Shown here in pieces: positions 6,471 through 6,996 of a DNA stretch of 6,996 bases; the first letter of the stretch is position 1, and each line of letters starts with the position of its first letter. This stretch comes from Oligoflexia bacterium (GTDB taxonomy: Bacteria; Bdellovibrionota; UBA1018; CAIMNF01): NCBI GenBank assembly GCA_903842755.1, contig CAIMNF010000003.1, positions 1 through 6,996 on the forward strand. Reading direction: 5' to 3'. The translations under genes were made by a program, and so were the position numbers. The notes under the pieces are model-generated. The model made no database searches, was not told the origin of the DNA, and was given only the letters and a program-made list of their open reading frames with translations.

Positions 6471-6996
6471 TGGGGTGCGGCTCCTTGTTGTTTTCTTTGA
6501 GTGTAATAAAATGGAATAACTCTAAAAGCGATCAGCAAAATGACGAGAGTGACTTGTAACGAGGGAAGCTCAAAAAAGTGATCCTCGAATGTTCGTGCTT
6601 TTAATTGGGACAGTCCACGAAATTCATTTCCCATCCACGGGAGACTGAGGATGGCATGGGTCATCCCAAAAAAGGCGCTTAGAAACCCAAAGGATTCCCA
6701 AAAGGATTGAAAAAGCAGTCCGAGCAAAAATAAGGTAAACGTCTCAGCCCAACTCATGTCAAACCAAATGGAATAAATGCAAATTAACGTAAGAGCCCCT
6801 ACGATTGTTTTCCAGGGAGCGGACAATTCTGCGGGGAGGTTTCGGATTACAATTCCAAAGATGAAAATTTCGGTACAATAAATAAAAATGGTCAGGGTAA
6901 TCAGCCGGAAGATCCATGAATAAGAAGAAAAGAAGGTTAGGTTAGCTTGTGCGTTGAGACCGAGGTAATCATAAGACTTCGAGAAGATTAATCCCA
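6467..6996 (-). CDS. Polytopic inner-membrane protein of unknown family (5'-partial)
   Basis: I do not recognise this protein. The frame is open without a stop from the right edge to the TGA at 6467-6469, giving 175 visible residues. A TTG at 6824-6826 could be taken as a start, but the 56 residues before it are strongly hydrophobic and continuous in character with the rest, so the gene very probably begins beyond the window. Likely membrane segments: about 27-50 (rich in Ile, Phe, Leu), 63-79, 85-117 (long, possibly two helices), and 145-164. A polar loop at about 121-144 contains a GNEFRG and an RTFEDHFFELP stretch. The C-terminus is a short Gln/Lys/Ala tail. Phe and Trp are abundant. Its stop overlaps the tolQ start by 4 nt (ATGA), so it is likely co-translated with tolQ, in the place where ybgC often sits in Proteobacteria. 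Function unknown; a role in the envelope is only a guess from context. Confidence 0.75.
   Translation of the reverse strand, partial: GLIFSKSYDYLGLNAQANLTFFSSYSWIFRLITLTIFIYCTEIFIFGIVIRNLPAELSAPWKTIVGALTLICIYSIWFDMSWAETFTLFLLGLLFQSFWESFGFLSAFFGMTHAILSLPWMGNEFRGLSQLKARTFEDHFFELPSLQVTLVILLIAFRVIPFYYTQRKQQGAAPQ
6481..6486 (-). promoter_or_regulatory. Ribosome binding site of tolQ
   Basis: AAGGAG on the minus strand, 10 nt before the ATG at 6470 and inside the 3' end of the upstream membrane-protein gene. It is one of the two best Shine-Dalgarno matches among the starts I checked, the other being the GGAGGG before tolA, and supports the chosen tolQ start. Confidence 0.65.

Noticed and set aside
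6824..6826. TTG as the start of the right-edge membrane protein
   Set aside because: The upstream frame is open to the window edge and encodes an evident membrane segment; TTG is a rare start and has no good ribosome binding site.

Overview
The window is a dense piece of a Gram-negative bacterial chromosome. Its core is a tolQ-tolR-tolA-tolB block on the minus strand. It has an inner-membrane proton channel (TolQ/TolR), a TonB-like periplasm-spanning protein (TolA) and a secreted beta-propeller (TolB), so the cell has an outer membrane. Moderate GC, the shortened TolA, the FadI/HADHB-type thiolase and the small HPt-like protein would fit a Bdellovibrionota or other delta-like lineage. That placement is inference from gene content and is not secure.

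Layout. Positions 1-915 (+) hold the 3' part of a low-complexity, probably exported protein whose start lies left of the window. Everything else is on the minus strand and is read from right to left: a membrane protein cut off by the right edge (6996-6467), tolQ (6470-5748), tolR (5761-5339), tolA (5342-4575), tolB (4556-3243), an HPt-like protein (3200-2874), a 3-ketoacyl-CoA thiolase (2864-1581) and aat (1588-875). Junctions are very tight: overlaps of 4, 14 and 4 nt, gaps of 18, 42 and 9 nt, and an overlap of 8 nt. This points to one long transcript whose promoter lies outside the window. The last gene, aat, overlaps the convergent left-hand gene tail to tail by 41 nt, leaving no intergenic terminator.

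Function. TolQ/R/A/B form most of the Tol-Pal machine, which uses the proton-motive force to constrict the outer membrane at division. The usual partners pal and cpoB (ybgF) do not follow tolB. Their place is taken by an HPt-like protein, a beta-oxidation thiolase and the N-degron enzyme Aat. ybgC is not immediately upstream of tolQ either; an unrecognised polytopic membrane protein sits there.

No clearly new system is evident. The points most worth a second look are the two edge genes of unknown family, the HPt-like protein with an altered phospho-acceptor motif, the unusual cargo downstream of tolB, and a perfect hairpin inside the HPt-like gene. There is no gene-free stretch longer than 42 bases.
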